Under the pieces are notes generated by a model. It saw nothing but the letters and a program-made list of their open reading frames with translations. It was not told the DNA's origin and did not search any database. The position numbers and the translations under genes were made by a program. From CAWFLT01 sp963816795 (GTDB taxonomy: Bacteria > Acidobacteriota > Vicinamibacteria > Vicinamibacterales > SCN-69-37), in NCBI GenBank assembly GCA_963816795.1, contig CAWFLT010000017.1:310001-374000 (forward strand): a stretch of 64,000 bases of DNA, in the 5' to 3' direction. Shown in pieces: positions 59,809 through 64,000 of the stretch; positions within the stretch are counted from its first letter, which is position 1; the number at the start of each line of letters is the position of its first letter.

Positions 59809-59895
59809 ATGGGGCAATGAGGCAATGGGGCAATGGGGCAATGGGGCAATGGGGCAATGAGGCAATGGGGCAATGCGGCAATGAAGCAATGGCGC
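59809..59895. repeat. 8-bp tandem repeat GGGGCAAT (about 10 units)
   Basis: About ten tandem copies of GGGGCAAT and one-base variants (GAGGCAAT, GCGGCAAT) directly after the parC stop. A few inverted copies (CATTGCCTC) are near 59970. Confidence 0.9.
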
Positions 59896-59999
59896 AAGTG
59901 ACAGGGTAAGATAAGCATGCCGTCGCTGCGCTTCGAGCAATGCCGTGCCAGCGTGCCGTGCATCTGCCTCATTGCCTCTCACTTGCTGCTTGAGGCCGA

Positions 60000-60005
60000 T
60001 AAGAT
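60000..60005 (+). promoter_or_regulatory. -10-like TAAGAT before proline dehydrogenase
   Basis: TAAGAT ends 8 nt before the ATG at 60014, again without a Shine-Dalgarno sequence. Confidence 0.45.
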
Positions 60006-60013
60006 ACTCGCCG

Positions 60014-60945
60014 ATGAGCTTGATGCGTAAGGCCCTGCTGGCAGCTTCGACGAACGTGTGGATGCGGGAACGCGCGATGAAAACCGCGTTCGTCCGCCGG
60101 TCGGTGGTGAAGTTCATGCCCGGCGAGCGCATCGAGGATGCGATCGAGGCGGCGCAGGCGTTGAAGCCGCAGCGGATCAACACCATCCTCACCCGGCTCG
60201 GCGAGAACCTGACGCGCATCGAGGAAGCCAAAGAAGTCTCGCGACCACTACATCCGTGTCATCGACCTGGTGAAGGCGGCCGGCCTCGACGCGCAGATTT
60301 CGGTCAAGCCGACGCAGCTCGGCTACGACCAGAATCCGGATCTCTGCTTCGACTACTGCCTGGATCTTCTCGCGCGCTGTGAGGCGGCAGGCAACTTCTT
60401 CTGGCTCGACATGGAGAGCTCGGCGTACGTCGACGGCACGATCGCCCTCTACAAGCGGCTGCGCGAACGGTCGTCGCAGGTCGGCATCGCGATTCAGGCG
60501 TATCTGTACCGGACGGAAAAGGACATCGAGCCGCTGGTCGCGCTCGGCTCGGCGATTCGTCTCGTGAAGGGCGCGTATCTCGAGCCGGAGTCGGTCGCGT
60601 TCCCCAAGAAGAGCGACGTCGACGAGAACTTCTTCAAGCTCGCCTCGCGGCTCCTCCAGGACGACAACACCCGGCCGGGCGCGCTCGTCCACATCGCGAC
60701 GCACGACATTCCCGCTGCAGGAGCGGCTGCAGAAAGTGATCGCCGACCGGAACGTCTCCAAGGATCGCTACGAGTTCGCCATGCTGTACGGCATCCAGAC
60801 CTCACGCCAGCAGGAGCTCGGCCAGAGCGGCGTTCGCGTGCGCTGCCTGATCAGCTACGGCGAGTACTGGTTCCCGTGGTACATGCGGCGGCTCGCCGAA
60901 CGGCCGGCGAACGTGTGGTTCGTCGCGAAGAACATGTTCAAGTAA
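60014..60945 (+). CDS. Proline dehydrogenase (frameshifted)
   Basis: About 310 aa, FAD-dependent oxidation of proline to pyrroline-5-carboxylate, the stand-alone bacterial form. Segments: RINTILTRLGENLTRIEEA, ISVKPTQLGYDQNPDLCF, FFWLDMESSAYVD, GIAIQAYLYRTEKDIEPL, AIRLVKGAYLEPESVAFP, and the C-terminal LISYGEYWFPWYMRRLAERPANVWF with the substrate-binding RR pair. Two extra bases near 60240 and 60715 split the frame into three. The P5C dehydrogenase partner is not in the window. The repeat unit AAGAACGAGGACACGG begins at its stop codon. Leaderless-type start. Confidence 0.92.
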
Positions 60946-60987
60946 GAACGAGGACACGGAGAGGCTAGAGGCCGGAAGAGCCAAATC

Positions 60988-61608
60988 TCATGAGTCTTCG
61001 TCCTTGGCGCCACCGACCCCAAAGAGTCGTTTCCACCACGACTCTTTTGGATCGGGTGGCGGCGGGGGCGTCTTCGTTGGCGGCGGCAGGATGACGGGCT
61101 CGCCGAGCGCGGCGGCGGCGGCTTCGTCGAGCAGCAGTAACACGCGCGCCGCATCCTCCATCAACTGCGCGCCCATGCCCTCGGCCGCCTTGCCGAGCCG
61201 ATCGACGAGTTGGTCGTAGGCGCGATCGCGATCGAGCTGGTCGTAGAACGCGGCGGCGTCGAGCCAGCCGAGCAGAATCTGACGCCGCGCCACTTTCTCG
61301 CCGCCCAGGACCACCGTGCTGCTGAGCTCCTGCTGAAGCTTCTGCCAGGCGACTTCGGCGCGGACCCGCAGATCGCCAGCCGCGCCGTCCGGTCCGATGG
61401 CCGCGAGCGCCTGGACGAAGGAGGCGCGATCGGAGCCGTTCAGCGCCCGCCGTACCGGAATCGAGAGCCGCTTGTACCGTTCGCGCGCTCCCTCGTCCTG
61501 CAGGTAGCCGCCGTCGACCTGCATCCGGCCAGCTTCCCGCTCGAGCAGCTCGAGCGCCTGGCGGACGTGGACGACGTTGCGGCGGTAGGATCGCAGCGCT
61601 TCTGACAC
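60988..61608 (-). CDS. Hypothetical coiled-coil protein, 206 aa
   Basis: An intact, mostly helical protein (ALELLEREAGRMQVDGGYL, VAWQKLQQELSSTVV, LLGWLDAAAFYDQLDRDRAY). It ends in a proline-rich tail (LPPPTKTPPPPPDPKESWWKRLFG) with a WWKRLFG segment that could touch a membrane. No signal peptide. I do not recognise the family. It is convergent with proline dehydrogenase and divergent from fumC, each with a short gap, so it is probably a single-gene unit. The Trp-rich end looks like a small amphipathic anchor, which is inference. Confidence 0.6.
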   Translation of the reverse strand: MSEALRSYRRNVVHVRQALELLEREAGRMQVDGGYLQDEGARERYKRLSIPVRRALNGSDRASFVQALAAIGPDGAAGDLRVRAEVAWQKLQQELSSTVVLGGEKVARRQILLGWLDAAAFYDQLDRDRAYDQLVDRLGKAAEGMGAQLMEDAARVLLLLDEAAAAALGEPVILPPPTKTPPPPPDPKESWWKRLFGVGGAKDEDS

Positions 61609-61654
61609 GTCCCCTCAGAGGTAGCTAACCACAACCCGGGTTCGCGGCGGGGGA

Positions 61655-61695
61655 GAGGCAGAGACAAAGGCAAAAGGCAAAAAGGCAAAAAACTC
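61655..61695. repeat. Short GGCAAAA repeat
   Basis: Four tandem 7- to 8-bp units (GACAAA, GGCAAAA, GGCAAAAA) in the gap between the unknown gene and fumC, ending 4 nt before the fumC -10 box. Confidence 0.6.
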
Positions 61696-61699
61696 CTGA

Positions 61700-61705
61700 T
61701 AGATT
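61700..61705 (+). promoter_or_regulatory. -10-like TAGATT, leaderless start of fumC
   Basis: TAGATT ends 8 nt before the ATG at 61714; no ribosome-binding site between them. Confidence 0.45.
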
Positions 61706-61713
61706 GAGCATCG

Positions 61714-63111
<1,398 letters not shown>

Positions 63112-63384
63112 ACGCACCAGACCTTCAAACCCAAACCTCAACATGAAGGGTCGTGAAGAAGGGCAACACTTTTGGTTTGCTGGCCGCGTCAACCGAGGGC
63201 TCGAGACTTCTGGCCACGTAACGGCGGGCTCGACGAGCGAAGCACGTGAAGCGGGTCCCGCTGTCGCGTCAGTTCCGTGAGGAGTGTCTTTCCAAAGAGC
63301 CCTTCACGCCCTTCAAGTCTTCATGGTGAAGGTTTTCCAGGGTCAGGAACTTCGATTTACTCGACATCGTCTAACAAACAGGCC
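63112..63384. other. Intergenic region before the second PadR gene (273 bp)
   Basis: No open frame with coding character. It contains several CCTTCA/CTTCACG stretches (63298-63335) of the 9-bp repeat kind. I see no clear promoter boxes; the PadR start may be served by a weak TCTAAC at 63370. Confidence 0.4.
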
Positions 63385-63711
63385 ATGGGGACGCCAACGC
63401 TCGGCGACTTCGAACAACTCGTCCTGCTGGCGCTGGTCCGGCTGGGCGCCGACGCGTATGGCGTCACCATCTGTGACGACATCGCCGACCGCACCGGCCG
63501 CGACGTCTCGCTCGGTGCCGTCTACAAGACCCTCGAACGGCTCGAGACCAAGGGGCTGATCGCGAGCCGTCTCGGCGAGCCGACACCGGAACGAGGCGGG
63601 CGGCGCAAAAAACACTTCAAGCTCGCGGCGGCGGGCCAGCGGGCGCTCAAAGAATCCATCGGCGGTCTTCGCAGCATGACCGAGGGCCTCGACGCGGATT
63701 TCAGGCTGTAG
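63385..63711 (+). CDS. PadR family transcriptional regulator
   Basis: 108 aa, same short form as the one at 22994: LGDFEQLVLLALVRLGADAYGVTI, the recognition region VSLGAVYKTLERLETKGLI, and wing RGGRRKKHFKLAAAG. The two PadR proteins share the same length and layout and are probably paralogues. It is followed after 9 nt by an ADOP permease start, so it should control that gene. Confidence 0.88.
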   Translation: MGTPTLGDFEQLVLLALVRLGADAYGVTICDDIADRTGRDVSLGAVYKTLERLETKGLIASRLGEPTPERGGRRKKHFKLAAAGQRALKESIGGLRSMTEGLDADFRL

Positions 63712-63720
63712 CAGACGACG

Positions 63721-64000
63721 ATGGGCTACCGGCCATCACCGCGCGTCGCTCGATGGCTGATCACCGCGCTGCTGCCGGATTCGGTCCGCGAGCCCGTCCT
63801 GGGCGACCTCGAAGAGCAATTCGCCAGGTGGTCCGAGCGGAGCCGGTTCGTTGCGTGGCGGCGCTACTGGAGCCAGACGCTTCGCCTCACCATCCACGCC
63901 GCGTCGCTTCGTCGCACCGCCGGCCACTCCGGCCGGGCCATCCCGTCCGCTTCTGTCTGGAGGATCGACGTGGGCACCATCCTTCGCGACTTCCGTCTCG
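63721..64000 (+). CDS. ADOP-type permease, N-terminal prefix (partial at right edge)
   Basis: The first 93 residues only. MGYRPSPRVARWLITALLPDSV and the helical stretch EPVLGDLEEQFARW are the prefix domain seen in PadR-linked permeases, as in the gene at 23317. DVGTILRDFRL would lead into the first membrane helix beyond the window. The ATG is 9 nt after the PadR stop. Same PadR plus permease arrangement as at 22994-25935. Confidence 0.75.
   Translation, partial: MGYRPSPRVARWLITALLPDSVREPVLGDLEEQFARWSERSRFVAWRRYWSQTLRLTIHAASLRRTAGHSGRAIPSASVWRIDVGTILRDFRL

Overview
The window is GC-rich bacterial chromosome, most likely from an acidobacterium (Acidobacteriota, probably the Vicinamibacteria side). 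The main reasons are three FtsX/MacB-type orphan permeases, two of them directly behind a PadR repressor (the acidobacterial ADOP pattern), and a secreted hydrolytic repertoire of M28 peptidases, sortilin-like propellers and PVC-type cytochrome c dehydrogenases with ThuA domains. I see no rRNA, tRNA, CRISPR array, integrase or transposase. The taxonomic call is inference from gene families.

Layout. 1-8.8 kb (+): end of a D-cysteine desulfhydrase-like gene, a beta-CASP nuclease, an M49 dipeptidyl-peptidase, an M28 peptidase, a HEAT-repeat/cyclophilin fusion and a phosphodiester glycosidase-like protein. 8.9-11.5 kb (-): cupin, PEP-hydrolase-like TIM barrel and Tm-1-like protein. 11.5-17.7 kb (+): a very long ThuA/dehydrogenase/cytochrome c/ThuA protein and a [2Fe-2S] protein. 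17.8-18.9 kb (-): two small unknown genes. 19.1-25.9 kb (+): MFS transporter, two amidohydrolases, PadR plus ADOP permease. 26.1-31.6 kb (-): giant DUF349 protein and oligopeptidase F. 31.7-35.9 kb (+): sortilin-like propeller and an esterase. 36-43 kb: a divergent hydrolase, then an ArsR-methyltransferase/metH operon and a cation:proton antiporter. 42.9-48.7 kb (-): hydrolase, permease, DNA glycosylase tag, M28 lipoprotein. 48.8-53.3 kb (+): subtilase and double cyclophilin. 53.5-64 kb: dinB (-), PD40 propeller, PQQ propeller, parC, proline dehydrogenase, an unknown coiled-coil gene (-), fumC, and a second PadR/ADOP pair cut by the right edge.

Two features run through the whole window. First, about 30 reading-frame breaks occur in roughly half of the genes. 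Nearly all have the sign of one extra base and the two halves join as one normal protein. I read these as insertion-type sequencing errors, not gene decay, and annotate each such gene as one CDS. Second, the window is full of short dispersed repeats: a GC-rich twin-hairpin element that sits against stop codons and is also inserted in the metH linker, a 23-bp tandem unit at two loci, a 126-bp palindrome in a divergent promoter, a 17-bp palindrome family, and 7-, 8-, 9- and 16-bp repeats between genes. Several have entered coding sequence (metH linker, end of tag, end of a hydrolase, a signal peptide).

Many genes also have a -10-like box only 6-13 nt before the start codon and no Shine-Dalgarno sequence, which suggests frequent leaderless mRNAs. 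The best candidate for something undescribed is the twin-hairpin element: three different but fully base-paired versions of the same stem, placement at gene ends, and an apparently in-frame copy inside methionine synthase.
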